Counted from the stretch's first letter, positions 44,008-54,388 are shown. The stretch is DNA of 64,000 nucleotides from Polytrichum commune (GCA_950295325.1 OX485808.1:25442527-25506526); one strand, 5' to 3'. The notes: generated from the sequence alone by a model not told the origin. Program-made: numbers and translations.

Positions 44008-44910
44008 TTGGCAAGGGAAGAACTCTCAAATTATGTTGAAGGTAGAACTTTGAGAACTAAAACTACAGAAGGTGTTTGTAGATTCATTTTGGAAGATATA
44101 TTTAGTAGATATGGTAGCATTGGTAGGATGAGGGCTGATCGAGGAGAATTATCTGCAACCGAGGCTAGAGTTTTTTTTGAAAGATATGGTGTAAAGTTGA
44201 AGTTGACAACTGCTTACAATCCTGAGGCAAATGGCAAGAGTGAGAGAGGACATCCTCCCATTGTAAATGCTCTTGTCAAGGCTTGTAGAGGTAAGCCCAA
44301 ACATTGGCCAAGACTTCTACCATTTGCTTTATGGGCAGATAGAACCACTCATAGCACTATTACTGGATATATGCCTAGTGAGTTGATGTTAGGCCAGAAA
44401 CTCATTATGCCTATAGAGGATTCTGTACCTATGTGGTTAGTGTTGAATTGGGAGGATGGCATTACAAGAGAGAGATTATTGGAGCTCCGAATTCAACAAC
44501 TTGAAAGGTTACCTGAAGATCAAGAGATTGCATTGGAGAAGTTGAAGGTTGCCAGGTTGCACAACAAAGAGAGGTTTGACAAGACTCACCGTTTGAGATC
44601 CAAACCAATTAATGTTGGAGATTGGGTGTTAGTATTTGATAGCAGTTTGGAGCATCAACATAGCATTTTAAAAAAATTTGCTCGAAGATGGTTTGGTCCA
44701 TATGTGGTGATTGCAGTACATGACAATGGCACCTATTCTCTTCGTGAGTTGGATGGAACAAGATTGAAGATACCTGTGGCTGGGAAGCGGGTAAAAACAT
44801 TTAGGAGGAGAGATAGCAGGTTTACTCCAAATGATCTTGCAAGTGTTGTGGATTTTGACTTGGACGAACAAGAAGATTCGGAGATATGTGAGTTTGATGA
44901 AGATATTTAA
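44008..44910 (+). pseudogene. Ty3/gypsy integrase C-terminal half
   Basis: 300 open codons: second catalytic Asp in RADRGELSATEA, catalytic Glu in NPEANGKSERGH, then the WADRTTHSTITGYMPSELM stretch and a C-terminal GDWVLVFDSSLEHQ ... KFARRWFGPYVV domain (GPF/Y type), with an acidic tail and no chromodomain. Upstream RT and the first Asp are missing; the fragment begins next to the Nup160-like remnant. A polypurine tract (GGTTTGGAGGGGGTGAAA, ending 44953) and a 3' LTR follow. It is a different gypsy lineage from the chromovirus at 12-18 kb. Confidence 0.85.
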
Positions 44911-44953
44911 TTTGGCACATACCAGAGAATGTGCAGGTTTGGAGGGGGTGAAA

Positions 44954-45518
44954 TGTCGTGAAGCAAAAAATTTCATGTCATGAAGCAAAGTTTTACAAAA
45001 AAATAAAAAAATAAAAAAATAAAAAAAAATAAAAATTTGTTTGATTTCATAGAATAGATAGTATAAAGGAAGGTTAAGAGTAATCACCTAGTTGTCTTGA
45101 GATAGTCGATTGTATAAAGTTAGATAGTCGATAGTTATTCATAGAAAGTTTCTTAGAAAATAGAGAGTTGTCTTAAGTTAATAATTAAAAGTTAGTTGAT
45201 TGGTAGTTATCCATAGAAAGTTGCTTAGAAGATAGTGAGGTATCTTAAGTTAGTAGTTAAGAGTTAGATAGTTGAGAGTTATCTATAGGAAGTTGCTAAA
45301 GAAAAGATGAGTTGTCTTAAGTTAGGAGTATGGATGTCTAAAATGCGAATGGATATATAAAGATGGGGAAGAGGAAGTCTTCTCTCTCCTCGAACAATTT
45401 TCCACATTCTCATGTTTTCATCAAGTTTTTCAAATTTTTGAGTTGAATTTTTCTCGTTATTAATTTGATCTAGTTGCAGCTAGGAACCCGGTGTTTTCCC
45501 TTAGCATAACTCTTTACA
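44954..45518 (+). repeat. Gypsy 3' LTR with internal tandem repeats
   Basis: Begins TGTCGTGAAGC right after the purine tract and ends CTCTTTACA, about 565 bp. It contains an A-rich low-complexity run (44998-45040), three to four diverged ~65-bp tandem units with GTCTTAAGTTAG (45070-45330) and a TATATAAA box at 45353-45360. Copia D sequence starts directly after it. No second LTR is present for confirmation. Confidence 0.65.
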
Positions 45519-45521
45519 TGA

Positions 45522-46478
45522 CACCGCACGTCTCCCACATGCGCGTGTTCGGTGCGTGGCTTATGCAAAGGTGCCGGATCAACGGCGGACGAAGTTGGAC
45601 GCCAAGGGCGTCAAGTGTTTGTTTCTCGGATATTGCGAGGGTACGAAGGCATACCGGCTTATTTGCTTGGACACTAAGAAAATCATCAAGAGCCCGGATG
45701 TGGTGTTTTTCGAGGACAAAACGCATTTGGAGGATTGTCCAAGTGGGAGCATTGCCGAAACACCGGCGGTCAAGGTGGACATATCCGCCAAATCGGACGT
45801 GGACGAGTCGGAGGTGAACGGCGGCGATCCATTGGAGGCTCACGAGGAGCGCGACATCAATTCGGAGAAAAATGCGGATGCCAACGTTCCGGCCACGAAA
45901 TCCCCTCGTAGCGCGGAGGCATCCAAACTTGACTACGGTAAGAAACCCGCAACCAAAGCACCTCCACCACCGCAATATGGCAATGAAACCATGGGCCATT
46001 CTAGATATCCGGATAGGGCACGTAAACCGCTCGGGGAATGGTGGAAGAACCACATTCCGCCGCCCCAAGACAAAGAGCATGCAAACATGGCAACCATTGG
46101 GGAACCTAGAAATGTGAGAGAGGCCATTCAATCGACTGATGCGAACAAGTGGGAGTTGGTTATGCAAGAGGAGTTCAAATCTCTCATTGCCAATGGCACG
46201 TGGGAGTTAACTCCGTTGCTGAAGGACCGCAAGGCCGTGAAGTGCAAATGGGTGTTTAAAACGAAAAAAGATGCGAGAGGCGTGCTGGTTCGTTTCAAAG
46301 CAAGGTTAGTAGCAAAAGGGTGCTCGCAAGTGGAAGGCGTAGACTTTAGCGAAACCTTTGCACCGGTGGCCAAATTCAACACCATTCGAGTCATACTCGC
46401 ATTGGCGGCGGCCATGGGGTTGGAGATACATCAAATGGACGTGAAAACCGCATTCTTGAACGGCGAATTGGACGTGGT
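45522..46478 (+). pseudogene. Copia unit D, integrase end to RT start
   Basis: From PHVSHMRVFG, with a 1-bp deletion near 45550 that shifts the frame, through the linker (KVDISAKSDVDESEVN) to the RT block KTAFLNGELDVV. It is interrupted at 46478 by element E and resumes at 51973. The 5-bp sequence GTGGT is duplicated on both sides of E. Confidence 0.88.
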
Positions 46479-46670
46479 TATTGGAAGGTAGTGTTAGGTT
46501 GCATCGGTGACATTGTCCCATATGGGTTGTCACGGCTGGTCCTAACCTACACATATAAATAAAGGCATAAGGGGAGGAGCTAATCACTCTCTCCATTGTA
46601 TGCAATCCTTGTGTGTTGTGTTCTACCTTTCTACGCTGATGTCTTTGCTTTCTCCTCTCATTTCCCAATA
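46479..46670 (+). repeat. Element E 5' LTR
   Basis: 192 bp, TATTGG...CCAATA. U3 holds the palindrome CCCATATGGG (46517-46526) and a TATA box TATAAATA (46554-46561), both kept in nearly all other LTRs of the family. Confidence 0.93.
46554..46561 (+). promoter_or_regulatory. TATA box of the Copia LTR
   Basis: TATAAATA within ACATATAAATAAAGG, about 75 bp into the LTR. It is conserved even in strongly decayed LTR copies (for example 4056-4185 and 5207-5399). It fits a polymerase II core promoter. Confidence 0.7.
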
Positions 46671-46684
46671 GGTTATGGGCCCAC
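46671..46684 (+). other. Element E primer-binding site (half tRNA-Met)
   Basis: GGTTATGGGCCCAC directly follows the LTR. Its complement GTGGGCCCATAACC is the anticodon stem-loop of plant initiator tRNA-Met (CAU anticodon included), not the 3' CCA end. The same site follows every LTR that has a leader in this window. Confidence 0.78.
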
Positions 46685-47723
46685 TTTGCTTTAGAGCTTA
46701 GAGATCAGCTTAGGAGGAGGTAGGAGAGAGTCGGATCTGATCGGAGGCGATTTGAAGGTGTTTCAAGCTTTTGGTGGAGTTTTGGAGTTTTGGAGCATTT
46801 TTGGAGCGCCTTGGAGCATTCTTGGACACTTGGACCAGCGTGGAGGATACCTTAGGTTGAGGTTCATTGTATCTTGAGTGTTTATGTGAGATCGATTCGC
46901 ATTTTGAGGGTTTGAGGTGATTAGAGTTCCAAAAGGCTTTGTTGTGGCTTTTTGATGGTTATGTAGTTATTAAGCTTAGTTTTGGAGTGGAAAGGTGCTG
47001 ACTTGAGAGATCCATCCATTCTATGCTTACTTTGAGGTGTTTTGAGTTCCAAAAGGCTTAGTTGTGGCTTTTTGATGGTTATATAGTTATTAAGCTTAGT
47101 TTTGGAGTGGAAAGGTGCTGACTTGAGAGATCCATCCATTCTATGCTAACTTTGAGGTGTTTTGAGTTCCAAAAGGCTTAGGTGTGGCTTTTTTGATGGT
47201 TATGTAGTTATTAAGCTTAGTTTTGGAGTGGAAAGGTGCTGACTTAAGAGATCCATCCATTCTATGCTAACTTTGAGGTGTTTTGAGTTCCAAAAGGCTT
47301 AGGTGTGGCTTTTTTGATGGTTATGTAGTTATTAAGCTTAGTTTTGGAGTGGAAAGGTGCTGACTTGAGAGATCCATCCATTCTATGCTTACTTTGAGGT
47401 GTTTTGAGTTCCAAAAGGCTTAGTTGTGGCCTTTTGATGGTTATATAGTTATTTGGCTTAGTTTTGGAGTGGAAAGGTGCTGACTTGAGAGATCCATCCA
47501 TTCTATGCTTACTTTGAGGTGTTTTGAGTTCCAAAAGGCTTAGTTGTGGTTTTTTGATGGTTATATAGTTATTTGGCTTAGCTTTGGAGTGGAAAGGTGC
47601 TGACTTGAGTGTGTAAGAACCTTGAATTAATTCCAAAGTTTAAAATCATTTTCTAAACTTCCTTGAGGTTTTCTAAGCCCTTGTACTACATTGAGTGAGT
47701 GGGAGCTTGCATTCGCTTTGAAA
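46685..47723 (+). other. Element E leader with 120-bp tandem repeats
   Basis: A unique section of about 235 bp is followed by about six repeats from 46920 to 47620, each with GGAAAGGTGCTGACTTGAGA. Two units carry an extra T (TTTTTTGATGG). The repeats are non-coding in the sense direction. A pre-gag AT-rich section precedes the ATG. Confidence 0.9.
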
Positions 47724-50700
47724 ATGGCTTCTAGGGAAAACGATGGACTTATATCGGTTGACAAGTTCGGTGGCGAGAACTTCAACCTCTATAAGTTTAA
47801 ATTGGAGATGGCCATGTCCACCAAAGATCTTTGGGAGATCGTGGATGGTTCGGAGTTGCCACCGCCTTCTACGGCGAGCGACGAAGTCAAGAAGGCGTAC
47901 GAGCGACGATGCAAGAAAGCCTTCGCCATCATTGCCATGAGTTTGGTGGACAAGGAGTTGGCGCACATCAAAGGATGCAAGGGACCCGCGGAAGCGTGGA
48001 AGACCTTGTGCAACATCCACGAAACCAAAAGCTTGTCCAACATCTTGTTCATAAGGCGCAAGTTCTTCACCATCAAGATGGACGAGGGCGACGACATCCT
48101 CACGCACATCAACAAGGTAAAATCTCTTGCGGACCAACTCACGTGCTTGGAGGTGCCTATGAAGGACGAGGACGTGGTCATGACCTTGCTCGATAGCCTA
48201 CCGCCCTCGTTCGAGCATTTGATCACCGCATTGGAGACGCGCCCCATTTCGGAGCTCAAGTTGGACTTCATCACCGCACGTCTCATGCACGAGGTGTCCA
48301 AGAGGAAGGAGAAGGAGCCTCAAGGCGACGATGCGGCCATGTTGTCCCGCCAACATCGAGCGTTCGACAACAACGAGAGGCGCGGCGACGGCCCGAGGTG
48401 CTACAATTGTGGTAAGTTGGGCCACATTGCTCGTAATTGTCGAATGAAACGCAAGGTGAACGCAAACATGGCAAGGGCGAGCGATGATTTTGCATTCGTA
48501 GCGAGAGATGGGGCGTCTAAAATGTCCGCCACTAGATGGATCGTGGATTCGGGGGCCTCGCAACACATGACACCACATAAGCATTTTTTCGACACTTACG
48601 AACCCGTCACGGGTCGCAAAGTGTTTATGGGTGATAACGGCATGGTAGATGCCGTAGGCAAAGGCTCCATACTAGTGGAAACACGCGTGAAAGGCCGTGT
48701 GCGGAGCATTAGAATGCACGACGTGCTTCATGTGCCGAAAATGCATTCCAACTTGCTTTCGGTGAGCAAGCTCATTTCGAGGGGTTTGAAAGTGCATTTC
48801 AACTCGTTGGGATGCGTGGTGAGGGCGAGCAACGGCGAGATGTTGGGCGTGGCGTCGTTGGAGTCCAATTTGTACCAATTGGACACCAACGTGTTGAATG
48901 GGGCCGAAACGAGTTCTTTGGCGCATTCCGAGGCCAACTCGCATCCTTTGGAGCTTTGGCACAAGAGGTTGGGGCATCTCAACGCCAATAGCGTGAAAAT
49001 GCTCCAAAGCATGGTGAGCGGGATGGACGTGGGAGCGGCGCAAGGCGACGTGCATTCCTTCGCATGCGAAGGATGTGTGGAGGGCAAACAAGCGAGGCGA
49101 CCATTCCCCACGGACGGAGGCACCCGCGCCACCAAGATCTTGGAGCTCGTGCATTCCGACGTGTGCGGGCCGATGAAAACGGCGTCCATCGGGGGCGCAA
49201 GGTATTTTCTCACCTTCATTGACGATTTCTCGCGCAAGATTTGGGTGTACGTGCTCAAGTCCAAGAAGGAGGTGTTGGCAAGGTTCAAAGAATGGAAAAC
49301 CTTGGTGGAGAGGCAATCGGAGCACGTAGTGAAGGTTCTTAGGTCGGATAACGGGGGGGAATACATTTCAAAGGCATTTGATGATTTCTTGAGCAAACAT
49401 GGCATTGCACGGCAAACCTCCTCACCTTACACGCCGCAACAAAACGGCGTGGCGGAGCGAGCCAACCGGACCATCGTGGAGATGGCACGGTCCATGATTC
49501 ATGCCCAACGCCTCGGCCACGAATTTTGGGCGGAGGCGGTGTGCAATGCGGCGTACGTACGCAACCGGTGTCCGACCAAGGCGGTTGAAGGAATGACACC
49601 CGAGGAGGCGTGGAGCGGGAGGATGCCGCACGTGTCGCACATGCGGGTGTTCGGATGCGTGGCTTACGCGAAGGTGCCGGATCAAAGGCGAACGAAGTTG
49701 GATGCGAAGGGCGTCAAGTGTTTGTTCCTCGGATATTGCGAAGGCACCAAGGCGTATCGGCTCATGTGCTTGGAGACGAAGAAAATCATCAAGAGTCCGG
49801 ACGTGGTGTTTTTCGAGGACAAAACGCATTTGGAGGATTGTCCAAGTGGGAGAGTTGATGAAGTACCGACGGTGAAGGTGGACATATCTCCCAAATCGGA
49901 AGCGGAGGAGTTGGAGGCGAGCGGCGACGTTTCGGAGCCGGACGAGGAGGAGCCGAACATTGAGGACGAGTGGGAGGCCGAAGTACCGGCCGCGAAATCC
50001 ACTCGTAGCGCGGAGGCATCGAAACTTAACGCCGGTAAGAAAACCGCAACCAAACCACCTCCACCACCGCAAGATGGCAATGAGACCATAGGCAATTCTA
50101 GGTATCCGGATAGGCCACGCAAACCTCTTGGGGAATGGTGGAAGAACCACATTCCGCAACCCGAAGACGATGAGCACGCAAACATAGCAATGGTTGGGGA
50201 ACCTAGAAACTTGAGAGAAGCATTTGAATCGAGTGATGCGAGCGAGTGGGAGTCGGCTATGCAAGAGGAGTACGAATCTCTCATAGCCAACGCCACGTGG
50301 GAGTTGGTTCCATTGCCGAAGGGCCGCAAGGCCGTGAAGTGCAAGTGGGTGTTTCGCACGAAGAAGGATGCCAACGGCGTGGTGGTGCGTTTCAAAGCGA
50401 GGTTGGTGGCCAAGGGGTGCTCGCAAGTGGAAGGTGTGGATTTCGGCGAGACTTTCGCACCCGTGGCCAAATTCAACACCATTAGGGTCATCCTCGCAAT
50501 GGCGGCGGCCATGGGCTTGGAGATACATCAAATGGACGTCAAGACCGCATTCTTGAACGGCGAATTGCACGTGGTCATCTACATGGAGCAACCGGAGGGG
50601 TTTGTCCAAAAAGGCCGAGAGCACCTCGTATGCAAGTTGGGGAAATCGCTCTACGGATTGAAGCAATCCGGACGAGCGTGGTACGAGTGCATTCACATAT

Positions 50701-51788
50701 TCTTTGTGAACAAAGGCTTTACGAGGAGCCATGCGGACCACTCGTTGTACGTGTTACAAACTTGCCACTACATTGTGATCGTAATCATATATGTAGACGA
50801 CCTCATCATCTTGGCAAGCAACGTGGACGTGATCAACGAGTTGAAATCTAGCCTCGAGAAGGAGTTCGAGATGAGCGACCTCGGCGAGTTGCATTTCTTC
50901 CTCGGAGTCCATTTCGAGCGGGATAGGAAGACGCGCACCATCACCATGCATCAACGAAGCTACATCGAAACCATTTTGGAGCGATTCGGCATGAGTGATT
51001 GCAAGCCCATCTCAACCCCGCTCGACACCAAGACCTCATTGGCGAAGCTTTCGGAGGAGGAATACGAGAAGCATTCGCACGAAATGAAGGACATTCCGTA
51101 CCAAAGGGCGGTGGGGTCGTTGATGTACGCAATGGTGGCCACGAGACCGGACCTCGCATTCGCGGTAAGCGTGGTAAGTCGGTTTATGTCGCAACCGGGT
51201 CCGATGCATTGGATGGCCGTGAAACGAATCATGAGATACTTGAAAGGCACCATTGATATGAGGTTGCGCATCGGAGGACAACACATAAACCTTAAAGGTT
51301 ATTCGGACGCGGATTGGGCCGGCGATGTGGAAAACCGAAGGTCTACCTCCGGATACGTTTTCTTCGTTGGAGACGGGGCCGTGACGTGGAATAGCAAACG
51401 ACAACTAACGGTGGCTCAATCCACAATGGAGGCGGAGTACATGGCCATGAACCGATGCACGAGGGAGGCCATTTGGCTAAGGCAACTAATGGAGGATGTA
51501 GGTTGTGCACAAGAGGAGGCGACCACCATGATGTGCGACAACCAAGGTTCTATGGCATTAGCTAAGAACCCAACCAACCATGATAGGTCAAAACATATAG
51601 ATGTGCAACATCATTTTATTAGAGAGAAAATTGAAAACAATGTTGTAGAGCTAGAATATTGTCCAACGCAATATATGGTAGCGGATATTCTTACAAAGGC
51701 TTTAGCGAGGGATAGGCATGAGATGTTAAGTGAAATAATGGGGTTGGAGTACAATGCCACCTCGCAAAGTGGGAGTATTGGAAGGTAG
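47724..51788 (+). CDS. Copia gag-pol polyprotein (element E), intact
   Basis: 1354 codons, one ORF. Gag (UBN2-like) covers about residues 10-215; zinc knuckle CYNCGKLGHIARNC at 226-239; protease with DSGA at 275-278; pre-integrase LWHKRLGHLNANSV near 412; integrase core Asp479, Asp542 and Glu578 (D,D35E spacing); acidic linker about 700-800; RT from about 855 with YVDD (Asp1025/1026); RNase H from about 1190 (YSDADWAGD) to the C-terminus. The ATG is chosen because upstream in-frame codons begin with TTG only. The last codons and the stop TAG lie inside the 3' LTR. It supplies all functions needed for particle formation, reverse transcription and integration. Confidence 0.96.
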   Translation: MASRENDGLISVDKFGGENFNLYKFKLEMAMSTKDLWEIVDGSELPPPSTASDEVKKAYERRCKKAFAIIAMSLVDKELAHIKGCKGPAEAWKTLCNIHETKSLSNILFIRRKFFTIKMDEGDDILTHINKVKSLADQLTCLEVPMKDEDVVMTLLDSLPPSFEHLITALETRPISELKLDFITARLMHEVSKRKEKEPQGDDAAMLSRQHRAFDNNERRGDGPRCYNCGKLGHIARNCRMKRKVNANMARASDDFAFVARDGASKMSATRWIVDSGASQHMTPHKHFFDTYEPVTGRKVFMGDNGMVDAVGKGSILVETRVKGRVRSIRMHDVLHVPKMHSNLLSVSKLISRGLKVHFNSLGCVVRASNGEMLGVASLESNLYQLDTNVLNGAETSSLAHSEANSHPLELWHKRLGHLNANSVKMLQSMVSGMDVGAAQGDVHSFACEGCVEGKQARRPFPTDGGTRATKILELVHSDVCGPMKTASIGGARYFLTFIDDFSRKIWVYVLKSKKEVLARFKEWKTLVERQSEHVVKVLRSDNGGEYISKAFDDFLSKHGIARQTSSPYTPQQNGVAERANRTIVEMARSMIHAQRLGHEFWAEAVCNAAYVRNRCPTKAVEGMTPEEAWSGRMPHVSHMRVFGCVAYAKVPDQRRTKLDAKGVKCLFLGYCEGTKAYRLMCLETKKIIKSPDVVFFEDKTHLEDCPSGRVDEVPTVKVDISPKSEAEELEASGDVSEPDEEEPNIEDEWEAEVPAAKSTRSAEASKLNAGKKTATKPPPPPQDGNETIGNSRYPDRPRKPLGEWWKNHIPQPEDDEHANIAMVGEPRNLREAFESSDASEWESAMQEEYESLIANATWELVPLPKGRKAVKCKWVFRTKKDANGVVVRFKARLVAKGCSQVEGVDFGETFAPVAKFNTIRVILAMAAAMGLEIHQMDVKTAFLNGELHVVIYMEQPEGFVQKGREHLVCKLGKSLYGLKQSGRAWYECIHIFFVNKGFTRSHADHSLYVLQTCHYIVIVIIYVDDLIILASNVDVINELKSSLEKEFEMSDLGELHFFLGVHFERDRKTRTITMHQRSYIETILERFGMSDCKPISTPLDTKTSLAKLSEEEYEKHSHEMKDIPYQRAVGSLMYAMVATRPDLAFAVSVVSRFMSQPGPMHWMAVKRIMRYLKGTIDMRLRIGGQHINLKGYSDADWAGDVENRRSTSGYVFFVGDGAVTWNSKRQLTVAQSTMEAEYMAMNRCTREAIWLRQLMEDVGCAQEEATTMMCDNQGSMALAKNPTNHDRSKHIDVQHHFIREKIENNVVELEYCPTQYMVADILTKALARDRHEMLSEIMGLEYNATSQSGSIGR

Positions 51789-51967
51789 TGTTAGGTTGCA
51801 TCGGTGACATTGTCCCATATGGGTTGTCACGGCTGGTCCTAACCTACACATATAAATAAAGGCATAAGGGGAGGAGCTAATCACTCTCTCCATTGTATGC
51901 AATCCTTGTGTGTTGTGTTCTACCTTTCTACGCTGATGTCTTTGCTTTCTCCTCTCATTTCCCAATA
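51776..51967 (+). repeat. Element E 3' LTR
   Basis: 192 bp, identical to the 5' LTR. The purine-rich GCAAAGTGGGAG just upstream (51764-51775) is the likely plus-strand primer and also encodes the end of RNase H. Confidence 0.93.
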
Positions 51968-53185
51968 GTGGTCATCTACATGGAGCAACCGGAGGGGTTC
52001 GTGCAAAAAGGCCGAGAGCATCTCGTATGCAAGTTGAGGAAAACGCTCTACGGATTGAAGCAATCCGGACGAGCATGGTACGAATGCATTCACGTGTTCT
52101 TCGTGAACAAAGGCTTTACGAGGAGCCATGCGGATCACTCGTTGTATGTTTTGCAAACTTGCAACTACATTGTGATTGTCATCATATATGTGGACGACCT
52201 CGTGATTTTGTCGGACGACGTGGACGTGATCAACGAGTTGAAATCTAGCCTCGAGAAGGAGTTCGAGATGAGCGACCTCGGCGAATTGCATTTCTTCCTC
52301 GGAGTCCATTTCGAGCGGAATAGGAAGACGCGCACCATCACCATGCATCAACGAAGCTACATCGAAACCATTTTGGAGCGATTCGGCATGAGTGATTGCA
52401 AGCCCATCGCAACCCCGCTCGACACCAAGACCTCATTGGCCAATCTTTCGGAGGAGGAATACGAGGAGCATTCACACGAAATGAAGGACATTCCGTATCA
52501 AGAAGCGGTGGGGTCGTTGATGTACGCCATGGTGGCCACAAGACCGGACCTCGCATTTGCGGTAAGTGTGATAAGCTGGTATATGTCAAAACCAGGTCCG
52601 ATGCATTGGAATGCGGTCAAACGGATCATGCGCTACTTGAAGGGCACCTTAGATATGAAGTTGCGCATCGGAGGCAATCATATTAACGTCAAAGGGTATT
52701 CGGATGCGGATTGGGCCGGCGATGTGGAAAACCGTAGGTCCACGTCCAGATACGTATTATTTGTTGGAGAGGGAGCTGTTTCGTGGAATAGCAAACGGCA
52801 ACAAACAGTAGCACAATCAACAATGGAGGCGGAGTACATGGCCATGAACCGATGCACGAGGGAGGCCATTTGGCTAAGGCAATTAATGGAGGATGTAGGT
52901 TGTGTCCAAGAGGAGGCCACTACCATCATGTGCGACAACCAAGGTTCTATGGCATTAGCTAAGAACCCAACCAACCATGATAGGTCGAAGCATATAGATG
53001 TGCAACACCATTTCATTAGAGAAAAGATTGAAAACAAAATTGTAGAGTTAGAATATTGTCCAACGCAATATATGATAGCGGACATTCTAATAAAGGCTTT
53101 AGCGAGAGATAGGCATGAGGGGTTAAGTGAAATAATGGGGTTGGAGAACAATGCCACCTCGCAAAGTGGGAGTATTGGAAGATAG
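51968..53185 (+). pseudogene. Copia unit D, RT-RNase H half
   Basis: Resumes at GTGGTCATCTACATGGAGC after element E and is open to the stop in the 3' LTR. It contains IIYVDDLV near 52185 and complete RNase H. SRYVLFVG replaces SGYVFFVG, and ILIKALA replaces ILTKALA, both signs of drift. With 45522-46478 it forms one older element. Confidence 0.9.
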
Positions 53186-53380
53186 TAACATTTGGAGATA
53201 GAGTTAGGTTGCAACGGTGACATTGTCCCATATGGGTTGTCTACGCTGGTCCTAACTCATATATATAAATAAAGGCATAAGGGGAAGAGCTAATCATTCA
53301 TTCCATTGTATGCAATCCTTGTGTGTTGTGTTCTACCTTTTTACGCTGATGTCTTTGCTTTCTCCTCTCATTTCCTAATA
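53173..53380 (+). repeat. Unit D 3' LTR with duplicated start
   Basis: 208 bp. The first bases TATTGGAAGATAGTAACATT are followed by a second, altered start (TGGAGATAGAG), as in the LTR at 19130. It ends CCTAATA. Confidence 0.85.
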
Positions 53381-54388
53381 ATGCTCCGCACACGGCCTTT
53401 CACGCGCGTTTCCACTAGTATAGAGCCTTTGCCTACGGCCTCTACCATGCCGTTATCACCCATAAACACTTTGCGACCCGTCACGGGTTCGTAAGTGTAA
53501 AAAAAATGCTTATGTGGTATCATGTGTTGCGAGGTCCCCGAATCGACGATCTATCTTGTGGCGGACGTTTTAGACGCCCTATCTCTCGCTACAAATGCAA
53601 AATCATTACTCGCCCTTGCCATGTTTGCATTCACCTTGCGTTTCATTCGACAAATACGAGCAATTTGGCCCAACTTACCACAATTGTAGCACCTCGGGCC
53701 GTCGCCGCGCCTCTCGTTGTTGTCGAACGCTCGAGGTTGGCTGGACAACATGGCCGCATCGTCGCCTTGAGGCTCCTTTTCCTTCCTCTTGGACACCTCG
53801 TGCATGAGACGTGCGGTGATGAAGTCCAACGTGAATTCTTTCATGGGGCGCGTCTCCAATGCGGTGATCAAATGCTCGAATGAGGGTGGTAGGCTATCGA
53901 GCAAGGTCATGTGAGTTGGTCCGCAAGAGATTTTACCTTGTTGATGTGCGTGAGGATGTCGTCGCCCTCGTCCATCTTAATGGTGAAGAACTTGCGCCTT
54001 ATGAACAAGATGTTCGACAAGCTTTTGGTTTCGTGGATGTTGCATAACGTCCTCCACGCTTCCGCGGGTCCCTTGCATCCTTTGATGTGCGCCAACTCCT
54101 TGTCCACCAAACTCATGGCAATGATGGCGAAGACTTTGTTGCATCGTCGCTCGTACGCCTTCTTGACTTCGTCGCTCGCCGTAGAAGGTGGTGGCAACTC
54201 CGAACCATTCACGATGTCCCAAAGATCTTTGGTGGATATGGCCATCTCCAATTTGAACTTATAGAGGTTGAAGTTCTCGCCACCGAACTTGTCAACCGAT
54301 ATAAGTCCATCGTTTTCCCTAGAAGCCATTTTCAAACCGAATGCAAGCTCCCACTCACTCAATGTAGCACAAGGGCTTAGAAACCCTT
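53381..54388 (-). pseudogene. Copia gag-protease fragment, inverted
   Basis: Minus strand from the gag start (MASRENDGLISVDK near 54328) to just after the protease (FMGDNGMVEAVGKGS). About 34 bp are missing near 53910, which shifts the frame. The zinc knuckle is partly changed (CYNCGKLGQIARIC: the knuckle His is replaced by Gln), so it is non-functional. It lies between two plus-strand pol pieces. Confidence 0.85.

Larger units (their letters stand above)
46479..51967 (+). mobile_element. Complete, young Copia element E
   Basis: 5489 bp with all parts: 5' LTR 46479-46670, primer site 46671-46684, leader 46685-47723, intact gag-pol 47724-51788, 3' LTR 51776-51967. The two 192-bp LTRs are identical base for base by my reading. 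The target-site duplication GTGGT is perfect (46474-46478 and 51968-51972). It is inserted in the RT region of Copia unit D. This is the best candidate for an autonomous, recently active copy in the window. Confidence 0.96.
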
